The translations under genes and the position numbers were made by a program. The notes beneath the pieces are model-generated. The model ran no database searches, had not been told where the DNA came from, and saw nothing but the letters and a program-made list of their open reading frames with translations. This document shows, piece after piece, positions 1 through 8,405 of a stretch of DNA of 64,000 nt; position 1 is the first letter of the stretch, and each line of letters opens with the position of its first letter. The DNA comes from Methylobacterium sp. 2A (GTDB lineage Bacteria > Pseudomonadota > Alphaproteobacteria > Rhizobiales > Beijerinckiaceae), in contig NZ_VUOK01000048.1 in assembly GCF_009806555.1 (NCBI RefSeq), positions 176,473 through 240,472 of the forward strand, given 5' to 3'.

Positions 1-2
1 TC

Positions 3-2594
3 CACGGCTTCGGCCTCGACGTCCTGCGGCAGTTCCACGACCGCGAAGGGCTGCCCGACGACCCGCGGCTCGTGGACAAGGCCGACGCCGTCGGCATGCT
101 CGAAGATCTCGTTCCGCGGCTGCCGCTCCATCACTTCCGGAACCTGCACGACCCCACGCTCGAACTGAGCGACATCCTCGCCGCGGTGTCGCGGGCGAAG
201 GACGAACTCACCCTTCCGGACGCGTACATGGCCCTCGCCGAGCGGATGGCGGAACGGGCCGGCGACGACGGGGAGGCCCGGCTGCGCGCCGAGAAGGCCA
301 TCGAGGTCGCGGCGGTCTACTGCGTCTACGACGCCGAGATGCGGCGGCTCGGTCGGCTCGACTTCGGCGACCTCGTCATGCGGCCGACGCTCCTGCTGGA
401 GCGGGACCGCGACGCCCTGGACATCCTGCGCGCCAAGCACCGCCACATCCTCGTCGACGAGTACCAGGACGTGAACCGGGCGAGCGTCAGGCTTCTCAAG
501 GCGCTGGCGGGCGGAGGCGAGCGGCTCTGGGTCGTCGGCGACTCCCGCCAATCCATCTACCGGTTCCGGGGCGCCGCCTCGGCAAACATGACGGGCTTCG
601 AGGCCGATTTCCCCGGGCGCCGGATCGGGCGCTTGACGGTGAACTACCGCTCGTCGGCAGAGATCGTGGCGACGTTCTCGGCCTTCGCGACCGACATGGC
701 GGCCTCGCGCGGCGTCCTTCCGCTCGACCTCACCGCCCACGCGGGTGCCTCGCACGCGCACCCCGAGACGCGCACGGTCGAACGCCCGGAGGACGAGGCC
801 GCCGCGGTCGCCGCCCGCATCCTCGAACTTCGGCAGGTCCACGGCGTGGACTTCCGGGATCAGGCCGTCCTGTGCCGAGGCAACGCCCGCCTGGCCGCGG
901 TCGCGGCGGCGCTCGAACGGCGCGACGTTCCCGTGCTGTTTCTCGGCACCCTGTTCGAGCGGGACGAGATCCGCGACCTGCTCGCCGTCCTGGCGTTGCT
1001 GGTCGATCCCAAGGCCGGCACCCTGGCCCGGGTCGCGCGCATGCCACGGTACGCGATGCCGCTCGAAGATGTCGGCCGCCTCCAGCGCGTCCTCGCGCGG
1101 TGCGAGGAGCCGATGGCATGGGCGACGGAATCAGCGGTCCCGCTCGGCGCCGAGGCGGCGACGGCGCTGGCGAACCTCCGCGCCGACCTTGAGGGCCTAG
1201 GCGCGGCCAGCCACCCCTGGGAGGCGCTGTGCCGCCTGCTGTTCGACCACCGGTACCTGCTGCCCGATCCCCGCCCGCCGCTCCGAACCCGGGACCGGAT
1301 GCGAATGGTGGCCCTCTGGCAGTTCCTCGCGTTCTGCCGCGAGCTGCCGCCGGGCCACGGGCTCCCGATCCAACGCCTGCTGGACCGCACGAGGCGGTTG
1401 GTCCTCCTGTCCGAGGAGCGGGATCTCCGCCAGATGCCCGCGGCCGCGGCCGCGATGGACGGGGTCAGCCTGATGACCGTCCACGCCAGCAAGGGCCTGG
1501 AGTTCGAGGCCGTGCATATCCCCGGCATGGTCGGCCAGGGATTTCCGAGCGGCGGCCGGACCCCGCGCTGCCCGCCCCCGGACGGGCTCGTCGCCGGCGC
1601 CGAGGGTCTGTCGGGCTTGGACGCGGTCCGGCGCGGTCATGCCGAGGAGGAGGAATGCCTCTTCTTCGTCGCGGCGTCCCGGGCACGGCGTCACCTCACC
1701 CTCCTCGCAGCGCGCCGCAAGGCGAACGGAAGCGGGCGCCCGCTCTCGCCCTTCCTCGACAAGGTCGCCGAGGTCGTGCGGGACGTGCCCGATCCGCCGC
1801 TGCACCTGCGCGAGGCGCCCGAGCCCGACCGTCACCGGATCGGCGTCGCGTGGGAGGGGCCGCCCTCCTTCACCGCCGAGCAGATCTCACTCTACGACCG
1901 GTGTCCCCGCCGCTTCTTTTACACGCACGTGCTGGGCGCGGCCGGCGGTCGCCGCTCGACCCCCTTCGTCAGGATGCACGACGTGGTGCACGAGGTACTG
2001 CGCTGGCTCAGGGAGGACGCGCGGAATTGGGGCCTCCCGCTTGAGGCGGTGCGGGCGCGCTTCGACGTGGTCTGGTCCGAGAAGGGACCGACCGAGGGAT
2101 ATTCCGAGGAGCTCCGACGGATGGGGTTCGAACTGGTGGAGGCGCTCATGCGAACCCGGGAAGGACATGTCCCCGGGCTGCGCGAGCCCGTCGCCATCGA
2201 TCTCGGCGGCCTCGGCCTCGTCGTGTTGCCCGACGAGGTGCGCGGCGATGGGGCGGCCACGGTCTACCGAAGGGTGCGGACCGGCCGGCGGAGGAAGGAA
2301 GAGGAGGACGACCTCGTCTACGCCGCATATCTCATGGCGGCCGGCCTGCGCCACGGCCCGGGTGCGCGGGTCGAGGCCATCCACCTGAGCGGGGACGGCG
2401 TGATGGACATCCCGTTGACCCCGAGGAAGCGAACGAACCGCGAGCGCAAGCTGCGACTGATCGCGGAGGGCATCCTCGCGGGCGACTTCCCCCCGGAACC
2501 CGACGAGAGGACCTGCCCGCGGTGCCCGCACTACGTGACCTGCGGGCCCGTACCGGCGGGCATCCTCGCGGCTCACCGTCCCGATGGGGCGTAG
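3..2594 (+). CDS. UvrD/Rep-type DNA helicase with C-terminal RecB-like nuclease lobe (5' end outside window)
   Basis: The frame is open from the first bases of the window, and the translation before the first in-window start (GTG at 72) already reads like superfamily-1 helicase (HGFGLDVLRQF), so the gene begins upstream and its Walker A is not visible. Visible helicase motifs are DEYQDVN (motif II, near 456-476), GDSRQSIYRFRGA (III), LTVNYRSS (IV), TVHASKGLEFE (V, near 1476-1510) and FFVAASRAR (VI, near 1660-1690). The C-terminal third resembles the AddB/RecB nuclease fold: CPRRFFY near 1905 and CPRCPHYVTC near 2513-2542 look like the four cysteines of an Fe-S cluster. The expected (D/E)xK strand reads YRRVRTGR, so catalysis is doubtful. 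Such helicases unwind DNA in repair or in anti-phage systems. The gene is convergent with the cassette at 2849-5276. Confidence 0.85.
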   Translation, partial: HGFGLDVLRQFHDREGLPDDPRLVDKADAVGMLEDLVPRLPLHHFRNLHDPTLELSDILAAVSRAKDELTLPDAYMALAERMAERAGDDGEARLRAEKAIEVAAVYCVYDAEMRRLGRLDFGDLVMRPTLLLERDRDALDILRAKHRHILVDEYQDVNRASVRLLKALAGGGERLWVVGDSRQSIYRFRGAASANMTGFEADFPGRRIGRLTVNYRSSAEIVATFSAFATDMAASRGVLPLDLTAHAGASHAHPETRTVERPEDEAAAVAARILELRQVHGVDFRDQAVLCRGNARLAAVAAALERRDVPVLFLGTLFERDEIRDLLAVLALLVDPKAGTLARVARMPRYAMPLEDVGRLQRVLARCEEPMAWATESAVPLGAEAATALANLRADLEGLGAASHPWEALCRLLFDHRYLLPDPRPPLRTRDRMRMVALWQFLAFCRELPPGHGLPIQRLLDRTRRLVLLSEERDLRQMPAAAAAMDGVSLMTVHASKGLEFEAVHIPGMVGQGFPSGGRTPRCPPPDGLVAGAEGLSGLDAVRRGHAEEEECLFFVAASRARRHLTLLAARRKANGSGRPLSPFLDKVAEVVRDVPDPPLHLREAPEPDRHRIGVAWEGPPSFTAEQISLYDRCPRRFFYTHVLGAAGGRRSTPFVRMHDVVHEVLRWLREDARNWGLPLEAVRARFDVVWSEKGPTEGYSEELRRMGFELVEALMRTREGHVPGLREPVAIDLGGLGLVVLPDEVRGDGAATVYRRVRTGRRRKEEEDDLVYAAYLMAAGLRHGPGARVEAIHLSGDGVMDIPLTPRKRTNRERKLRLIAEGILAGDFPPEPDERTCPRCPHYVTCGPVPAGILAAHRPDGA

Positions 2595-2848
2595 CCGACG
2601 GCTGGACCAGGTCGTGACTACGCTGCGGACGATACCGTAGCCGACTGCGTCGGGCCCGGCTCAGGTGCCTGAGATGAAAATCGTGAGCCGTGGCGGTTAT
2701 TTGACCGGTAAAGTGCCGACCGCACGCCACGACGTACCCGATCAGCCGTCATCTAAGCTGCGACACGGCGGCACCATTCGCCCGACCTTGAGGTGCCGGG
2801 CTCCGGTCCGGCTGCCGGCTCCGGGCCCGCGGGTCAGCCGCGCTTCGC
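2595..2848. other. Convergent intergenic gap with repeat element
   Basis: This gap lies between the helicase stop and the stop of the convergent membrane-protein gene. The only structure I see is the diverged repeat listed separately at 2684-2790 and G+C-rich inverted sequence near 2810-2840. Short open frames here have no recognisable product. Confidence 0.5.
2684..2790 (+). repeat. Diverged direct repeat, copy A (partner at 5531-5637)
   Basis: About 107 bases align almost without gaps to 5531-5637 in the same orientation. The best-conserved blocks are the first 47 bases (ending CGACCG-ACGCCAC in both) and the final block ACCATT-GCCCGAC. By eye, identity is roughly two thirds to three quarters in the conserved blocks and lower in the middle. 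The two copies bracket the two-gene cassette on the minus strand. It could be a boundary sequence or a dispersed intergenic element. Confidence 0.5.
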
Positions 2849-4276
2849 CTAGTGCGCCGCCGGCACCCGGGCATGAGCCGTCGCCAGCCAGCTGCGCAGC
2901 GCGTCCGGGTCGACCCACCCCGCCTCCATGGCCGCAGCGGCCAGCATGACGAAGACCACGACCCAAACCACCGCCGTCGTTCGACCTTCGGCGCGCCGAT
3001 AGGCAGCCATAGCCCCGGCGAGCGGGCCGTCGGCCAGTGCGTCATAATCGGCGTCGTCGAGAAAGCCGTAGAGCTTCGTGCGCCACGCCGACCTGGACGC
3101 CTCGACGACGCCGAGGAACCGGCGGTTCGTCGAGACCGACACGGCGTAGGAGATGCCGACATACGCCGCCACGACGGCGTACAGCCCGGCGAAGCCGGCT
3201 CCCCCGGCACCTCCGCCTTTCGCGGCGTCGATGGCGAGCCGGACCACGAGCGCGCCGATCGCCACGGCCACGTCCCTCCACACGGCCGCGGACAGGTCGC
3301 GGGACTGCTGGAGGAGCTTCTGTACCTCGTCCGACAGCGTCTTGCGCAGATCGGACAAGGCCTTCAACGTGTCCTTGCTGCCGGCGCGTAGGTGCGCCTT
3401 GTACAGAAGCCGGGCCGAGTCCAGGGCCGGCCCGACCCGCTTCGGCAGCCCCGCCCGGAAGCTCTCCCCCGCGGTCCACTCCCGCGACAGCTCGGCAGAC
3501 AGGAAGGTATGCCGCACCTCGACGTCGGTGCCCTCCAGGTAAACCCAGGCCGCGGCGGCCTGCTGCGCATCGAACCCATCCGCGCCGAGACCACCGTCCC
3601 CCAGCGTGAGCTTGCGCGGCGGCTGGCCGGCGAGCATCGCCATGGGCGTGGCGCCGTCGCGGTAGAGCTCGTTCGGCAGCGACAGGGCGATCATCGTTCC
3701 GGCTGCCTCCCGCCACGCCGGGGCGGCGGGACCCTCGACCCTTGCGGCTCCGGCCACGTAGGGCTCGATCCGGGGAGGCGCCATCTGGTCGGGGGATTGG
3801 CTGCGGACGACCCGCCTAGGTCCGGCCTCCGGGCGGGGTTCCGGCACCGGGGCGACCGCCGGGGCGTCGACCCAAGGCTCGACGACGTGCCCGCGCGTGC
3901 GGAAGCCGTCGGCGGCCCTGATGAACGCTAGGCGCACTGCCGAAACGCGGCAGGCGCGGTCGGCATCGAGCAACAGGGATCGCCAACCCTCGGGCGTGAA
4001 AAGGTGCTCGGCTCCGTCGCGGCGCGCATAGGTCAGCGTCACGCGCACCCTGTCGCCGTCGGGTGCATCCCGCGGCGCCACGTGGTCGTCCGAGCCGTCG
4101 AGGCAGTCGAGCGTCAGCCACGGCGCGCCGGCATCGGCGACGGCCTGCCAAGCCGTCAGTGCCTCCCGCGACAGCATCCCGGCGACCGTCATCCGGCCGG
4201 CGTCCTCGTTGACGACGAAGCCCGGTGCAGACCGGCTCGCCTCAACGGCCGCGTGAACGGTTCTCAGTGTCGACAT
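2849..4276 (-). CDS. Membrane-anchored protein of unknown function, partner of NdpA-like gene
   Basis: This 475-residue protein belongs to no family I recognise. The first two thirds look soluble, with a Pro-rich linker around residues 135-165. A helical segment rich in Lys, Asp and Gln follows (near 305-335). The last third holds three hydrophobic stretches (about 335-352, 358-380 and 430-452) that probably anchor the protein in the inner membrane. The start lies inside the 3' end of the upstream gene (35-base overlap), which argues for co-transcription and translational coupling. Pairing with a nucleoid-associated-like protein beside a UvrD-type helicase and mobile-element remnants makes a defence or membrane-effector role conceivable. 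That is inference from context only. Confidence 0.75.
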   Translation of the reverse strand: MSTLRTVHAAVEASRSAPGFVVNEDAGRMTVAGMLSREALTAWQAVADAGAPWLTLDCLDGSDDHVAPRDAPDGDRVRVTLTYARRDGAEHLFTPEGWRSLLLDADRACRVSAVRLAFIRAADGFRTRGHVVEPWVDAPAVAPVPEPRPEAGPRRVVRSQSPDQMAPPRIEPYVAGAARVEGPAAPAWREAAGTMIALSLPNELYRDGATPMAMLAGQPPRKLTLGDGGLGADGFDAQQAAAAWVYLEGTDVEVRHTFLSAELSREWTAGESFRAGLPKRVGPALDSARLLYKAHLRAGSKDTLKALSDLRKTLSDEVQKLLQQSRDLSAAVWRDVAVAIGALVVRLAIDAAKGGGAGGAGFAGLYAVVAAYVGISYAVSVSTNRRFLGVVEASRSAWRTKLYGFLDDADYDALADGPLAGAMAAYRRAEGRTTAVVWVVVFVMLAAAAMEAGWVDPDALRSWLATAHARVPAAH

Positions 4277-5276
4277 CGTCCCTTAGGACCCCCGCCGTCA
4301 GGATCTCGATCCTCTCCCGCCCGTCGGGCATCGTCGTCCGGGTCGGCCTGTGCGCCTCGTCGTAAAGCACCAGCACGCCCTCCTGGGTCTCCATCACGCG
4401 CTTACGAGGCTTCTGCACGCGCTCCGGATCGATCTCGAACGATTCCTCCGCGACGCCGCGGTCCCGCAGTTGGCGCTCCAGGGTCCCTCGGATCGACGCA
4501 CCTTCCGGCAGCACGCCGAAGAGCGCCGTCAGCAGCGGCTCGCGATCTTCCGGGTCGTAGCGCTGGCCGCCCTGCCGCAGGACATCGTAAAGCCGGTTGA
4601 CGCCGCCGGCCTGCACATCCGCGGGCAGATCGGGCTTATGGGTCTTGTAGGCGACCTTGACGGCCTCGACGAGCTTGCCGGACAGGTCGCCCGGCTCGTT
4701 CACGCGGCGCGCGTTCAGGAAGCCCTCGAAGTATTCCGAGATGTGCGTCCGCTTGCTGCGGTCGCGGACCATCACATGGCCGCCCGACCCCGGCGCCAGG
4801 CGAACAAGGGCGATCTTCTGCATGGCTTCCGGTTTCTTCACGAACGCCTCCTGGAGCCGTTCGAGGCGAGGCTGTGCGGCACCGAGCGAGTAGCGGACCA
4901 CCTCGTCGTGGTCGTACTTGACCAGCGCGTAGACCGGGTCGTCCGTGCCGACCCCGAGCTCGAACACGAGGAACGCCCCGTTGCTCGTCCCGGAGCGGTG
5001 CCGGGTATGGAAGTCCCGGGCCAATGCCTGCGTCCCGGCTGTGAAGTCGCCGCCTCCCGCGATGCCGCGGAGCGCCGCCTCGACGCCGGAACCGACGCGA
5101 AACGCGAACAGGTTGCCGGTCAGGGCCGAGCGCACCCGCGCGAGGAAAAAGGCTGGCTCCTGAAGCGGGGTGATCTCCGGCAGGAGGGTTGGCTCGTCGA
5201 GGTCCTTGCCGACCACATGGAAGATCATCCGCCGGATCGACAATGCGTCCTTCTCCGCATCGGTCAGAAAAGCCAT
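4242..5276 (-). CDS. NdpA-like (nucleoid-associated protein YejK family) protein
   Basis: The 344-residue product resembles the 37-kDa nucleoid-associated protein family (YejK/NdpA) in length and general layout: an N-terminal alpha/beta domain, a central segment with ALVKYDHDEVV, and HISEYFEGFLNARR followed by LVEAVKVAYKTH. Family members bind DNA or the nucleoid, but their biochemical role is poorly known. The ATG at 5274-5276 is followed by FLTDAEKDALSIRRMIFHVV, a typical opening for this group. The gene is first in a two-gene operon and its stop overlaps the start of the membrane-protein gene. NdpA-like proteins are also found in accessory and defence islands. I recognised the family by eye, so a profile search is needed for certainty. 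Confidence 0.6.
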   Translation of the reverse strand: MAFLTDAEKDALSIRRMIFHVVGKDLDEPTLLPEITPLQEPAFFLARVRSALTGNLFAFRVGSGVEAALRGIAGGGDFTAGTQALARDFHTRHRSGTSNGAFLVFELGVGTDDPVYALVKYDHDEVVRYSLGAAQPRLERLQEAFVKKPEAMQKIALVRLAPGSGGHVMVRDRSKRTHISEYFEGFLNARRVNEPGDLSGKLVEAVKVAYKTHKPDLPADVQAGGVNRLYDVLRQGGQRYDPEDREPLLTALFGVLPEGASIRGTLERQLRDRGVAEESFEIDPERVQKPRKRVMETQEGVLVLYDEAHRPTRTTMPDGRERIEILTAGVLRDDVDTENRSRGR

Positions 5277-6239
5277 CTCGCTCCCTGGGGTCGCATCGTT
5301 CCTCTCACGACCGGTATAGCGAGGGCAGCCGGATCCCGCCCGCGGTCATTCAACCTCAGGATGGTTTTCAACCGGGACAATCGGCCCGACGTCTGTCTTG
5401 TTCTGCTTATGTTCTCATGATTGCCAGCGCGATGCAACCTCGCGGCGCGATGGCAGGCGGCGCTGCGAGAGAACTCGGCGCGATGCCGTGATCACCCGCG
5501 TCACGGTTCGTCCGCTAGGGTGGGAGCCGAAGCTAAGCTCTGGCAGCCATTTGGCAGGAAAAGCAGCGACCGTACGCCACCGGCGGCCCTATCGACCGCC
5601 ACCTTCACCACGACCGGGCGCCACCATTGGCCCGACACGATTTCGCCTTACCCGGCGGCCGTTTCGCCGGGAAAGCCGTCATGTCGCGGGGAGGCCGAGC
5701 CGTCGCACTCACCGGGCACAACCGCCATTCCCGGACGATGCCATGAATTTGCTGCCCGGGTTATGGACGGGTCGGGGATGGCCGACAGAGAAGAGGTGGT
5801 TGTGACGCTGTCGACGGGCCTACGTCAGCTGACCCGGCTCGCCGAGCGGATGCGAGGGAAGGAGAGCCCGACGTCCCGTCGGCGCGGAGGCGAGGTCGGT
5901 GGCGTGCCGGAGGATAGGGGCGTGTGGCTGTCGGGCGCAGTTGCTGGGTGCTGAAGCGGTTTTCTATCGTCCTTCAATAACTTGCACCCATATGGTTCGA
6001 TCTGCCGCCCGCTGAGATCCGATTTGGCGCCAACAGAGGTTCTATCTTCGGGTTCGGCGGCTTGCTCATCGATGCGCGCCTTGATGCGGGCGGCTGAGCA
6101 TCCTCATAGACCGATTTTCGAGCCGTGTGGGCCCAGCCAACCGGGAGTCGGGTGTTTGATGGCGCAGAGGCGTAAAAGTCGGCTCTTTGTTGGCGCGAAG
6201 TCGGGCTTGGAGTGCTTGGCGCTGACGCTAAAGGGTTGA
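5277..6239. other. Long non-coding stretch upstream of the NdpA cassette
   Basis: Nearly 1 kb lies here without a convincing gene. It contains the promoter side of the cassette (5277-5420), repeat copy B at 5531-5637, and low-quality open frames with atypical Arg/Pro/Ser composition. One frame from an ATG at 5779 to 5954 (MADREEVVVTLSTGLRQLTR...) has a more natural start but no recognisable family. The 3' part runs into the recombinase remnant. Confidence 0.5.
5531..5637 (+). repeat. Diverged direct repeat, copy B (partner at 2684-2790)
   Basis: This is the same-orientation partner of the element at 2684-2790, with ATTTG, the AAAG block, CGACCG and ACGCCAC at matching spacing and the terminal ACCATT-GCCCGAC block. 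It lies 255 bases upstream of the NdpA-like start codon. The pair therefore brackets the whole two-gene operon. Confidence 0.5.
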
Positions 6240-6505
6240 TATCGTTGAGGGGGTAGTCGCGCCTTATCTGACGCCCTAGATTTCCGTACAGAACTGCGAA
6301 GACCGGGCGTGGATGATGAGCCTGCCCCGGCGATAGGCGCCTCCAGGCCTGCCTGGTCGCCTATGATGCGGATCACGTCCGCCCCAACCTCCACCCTGTC
6401 GACAATCGCCTGAAGCCACGCTTTGCGGAACGGGATGTCTCCCGCCGTCACGTTCTCCGCATCAGCCGACCGAATCGTTCGATCAGAGCGGTGCCGGTTC
6501 GCTCC
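6240..6505 (-). pseudogene. Remnant of a serine recombinase C-terminal region
   Basis: Read on the minus strand, the segment encodes DIPFRKAWLQAIVDRVEV then DVIRIIGDQAGLE and PGLRSSVRKSRAS. This matches the usual end of large serine recombinases (PFRKAYL..VDRVEV..IRI.G...LE ... RSFVRKWRA). Just upstream, IERFGRLMR sits in a different frame from ENVTAGDIPFRK, so a frameshift separates two pieces that are contiguous in intact proteins. No catalytic domain remains. The fragment is cut off at about 6510-6540 where the IS630-type remnant begins. It marks a decayed site-specific integration event. Confidence 0.7.
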
Positions 6506-6548
6506 GCAACGCGGTCTGACCTGACCGGTTGGTGGGCTGAAGAGCCTG

Positions 6549-6990
6549 TTGCCGTCCTCCGTGTCGATCGATCTGCGTGAGCGCGTTGTTGCGGCCGCCA
6601 CAGAGGGCCTCCTGCCATGCGGCGGCAGCCCGCTTCAGGGTGAGCGTGTCGAGCCTGAGCCGTTGGGCGGCGCGGCTCCGGCAGGAGGGTCAGCAGGCCG
6701 CCCTGCATGCCCGGGGCGGCGACCCGCACGCGCGGGCCATCGCGGCACAGGCCGCGCTGATCCTCCTCACCTATGAGCGCGAGCCGCAGCTCTTTCTGCA
6801 CGAGCCCCGCGCGTGACCCTGGCCGCCCGGGGCGTGACGACCAGCACGAGCAGCCTGTCGCGCTTCTTCGCCCGCCACGGCATCAGCCGTAAAAAGGGCT
6901 CTCGTCGCGGCTGAGCAGGAGCGCGCGGACGTGAGGGCGGCCCGCCAAGCCTGGATCGAGGTCCGTCAGGATGAGCGCATCGGCGGAGAG
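6549..6990 (+). pseudogene. Decayed IS630-family transposase N-terminal fragment
   Basis: The start encodes VSIDLRERVVAAATEG, the classic opening of IS630-type transposases. A frameshift then moves the homology to AAARFRVSVSSLSRWAARLRQEGQ and HARAIAAQAALILLTYERE. After a stop it resumes as SRFFARHGISRK and RALVAAEQERADVRAARQAW. The DDE catalytic region that should follow is missing. The frame continues into unrelated sequence ending LLPAD at about 7108. I could not see clean terminal inverted repeats. This is a dead insertion-sequence fragment adjoining the recombinase remnant. Confidence 0.75.
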
Positions 6991-7138
6991 GTGAGCTGCC
7001 CGGAGGTCCGCAAGAGCCTGCGCTTCGCTTCCGGCGCCGGCCCGGTGACGATTGAGATCGGCCGCGCACCGAACGCGCAGATCAAGCTCGGCCTTCTTCC
7101 GGCGGATTGACCGCGAAACCGGGATCGTCGCGCTTGCT

Positions 7139-7969
7139 TCACGGCCCGCTGATCGGCGCGAGCTCGTGGCGGGCAAGGATGGCCTGCCCCTTCTCGGAGA
7201 CGAGGAACAGGGCGAGGCGCATCGCGTCCGGGTTGTCGGTGATGAGCGCCATGGCATAGGTCGCCGGCACCGACAGATTGGACGGCAGTCGCACGAGGCT
7301 GAGACCGGGCGCCTCCTTCATCGTGCCGCCTTGGCCGCTGCAGTAGTACAGGAGCGCGTCGGCATTGTTGCCCAGGAAGACGGTGGCGCTGGGACTGCGG
7401 CCCGCCATCGGCACCATCGCGTTTGGCGAGCCGAGCAGCTTGAGCGCCTTCCTGTCCAGCACGGCCTTGGCGCCGGGATGCACGGACTCGGCACGCTCGA
7501 AGACGGCTTGGGCATAGTCGCCCCCGGGATCGGCGCCGGGCGTCGAGGTCGCCAGCCGCAAGTCGGGCTCAAGCAGGCGGTCGAGCAGATTGTCCGGGGT
7601 CAGGCCGAGATCGGCGCGGGCGAGCACGCACAGCCTGTTGCGGGCGAATGGCACGACGGCCTTGGCCTTGCCCGCCTCGGCGAGGCGGCGCGGGCCTGCC
7701 AGGTCGGCCGAGAGATAGAGGTCCGCCTCCTCTCCGTCCTCGATCCGTTGTCGCAGCAGCCCAGCTGGCCCGAAGGTGGGTGCGGCCACCGCCTCCGCGG
7801 GTAGGCCGGAGGCGGCAATCACGTCTTTCAGGGCGGCCACGAGGCTGCCAGCCGCGTAGACCCGCACCGGTGCCGCCCGTGCTTCAGTCGCAAAGGTCAG
7901 CGCGATAGATCCCAGGAGCGCCGCTAGACGAAGCGCACGTGTCGGCGCGCGGAGGTAAGAGGTGATCAA
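7139..7969 (-). CDS. ModA-like periplasmic substrate-binding protein
   Basis: The 276-residue protein starts with a signal peptide (about 1-32, cleavage near EARA-AP) followed by VRVYAAGSLVAALKDVI, the typical N-terminus of molybdate/tungstate-binding ModA proteins. PTFGPAGLLRQRIEDGEEADLYLSAD is also typical of the family, as are the later ATSTPGADPGGDYA and the C-terminal FLVSEKGQAILARHE. It probably binds an oxyanion in the periplasm for an ABC importer, but no permease or ATPase gene is next to it, so substrate and partners are unknown. Downstream (toward lower coordinates) lies only mobile-element debris, which may explain loss of the rest of an operon. Confidence 0.8.
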   Translation of the reverse strand: MITSYLRAPTRALRLAALLGSIALTFATEARAAPVRVYAAGSLVAALKDVIAASGLPAEAVAAPTFGPAGLLRQRIEDGEEADLYLSADLAGPRRLAEAGKAKAVVPFARNRLCVLARADLGLTPDNLLDRLLEPDLRLATSTPGADPGGDYAQAVFERAESVHPGAKAVLDRKALKLLGSPNAMVPMAGRSPSATVFLGNNADALLYYCSGQGGTMKEAPGLSLVRLPSNLSVPATYAMALITDNPDAMRLALFLVSEKGQAILARHELAPISGP

Positions 7970-8405
7970 GTATATCTCCGGACAACTGCCTCAAGGTGAA
8001 TCCGATTGGATATAGCCTGATCACCGATTGACGGCACCCCGGGCGCGGACGTTTTACGCAGCCGGTCGAGGTGTCGGATATCGGTCGCGTCGTCGCCGGG
8101 CTGCGGTGGGGCGATGGGCGTGAAGAGGGACCGGTCTGGCTTGAGGTCGAGGAGCGGCGTCCCATCCAGGCAGTCGAGGCCTTGGGAGCGCTCTCCGCCG
8201 AAGTGGAATCCGGTTCGGCGCGAGAGAGCGCGTCGCGACAAAGGCTGAGAGCCGCGCTCGATGGCAACGCGATCGGGCGCGGCTCTAACCGTCAGCGTGT
8301 GCCCCTTGATGGCGTCCATCCGAGTCTCCGGGTCCGGGGTTGCAGGCTTCGCAACCACAGCCTCGCTCGACACCCTCGGATGGACAACCTCCGTAGCAAT
8401 GACAT
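7970..8405. other. Intergenic region carrying a dispersed repeat
   Basis: The gap between the ModA-like gene and the LuxR-type gene holds no convincing gene. It contains the two-hairpin dispersed repeat at 8186-8286 and a small hairpin near 8339-8355 (GTTGC and GCAAC arms). The start of the gap (7970-8040) is comparatively A+T-rich and should hold the promoter of the ModA-like gene. Confidence 0.5.
8186..8286 (+). repeat. Dispersed two-hairpin repeat, copy 1
   Basis: The element has two modules. The first pairs GCGCTCT..GCCGAA with TTCGGC..AGAGCGC. The second is a long palindrome at 8248-8286 with 15-base arms (AGAGCCGCGCTCGAT and ATCGGGCGCGGCTCT, one G-T pair) and a 9-base loop. Copies lie at 31781-31881 (minus), 58012-58113 (plus) and 63270-63376 (minus). 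All four are intergenic. Confidence 0.8.

Noticed and set aside
5779..5954. Short open frame with a natural-looking start (58 residues)
   Set aside because: No family is recognised, no strong ribosome-binding site is seen, and the end of the frame has shadow-like composition. I left it as a note in the non-coding region.
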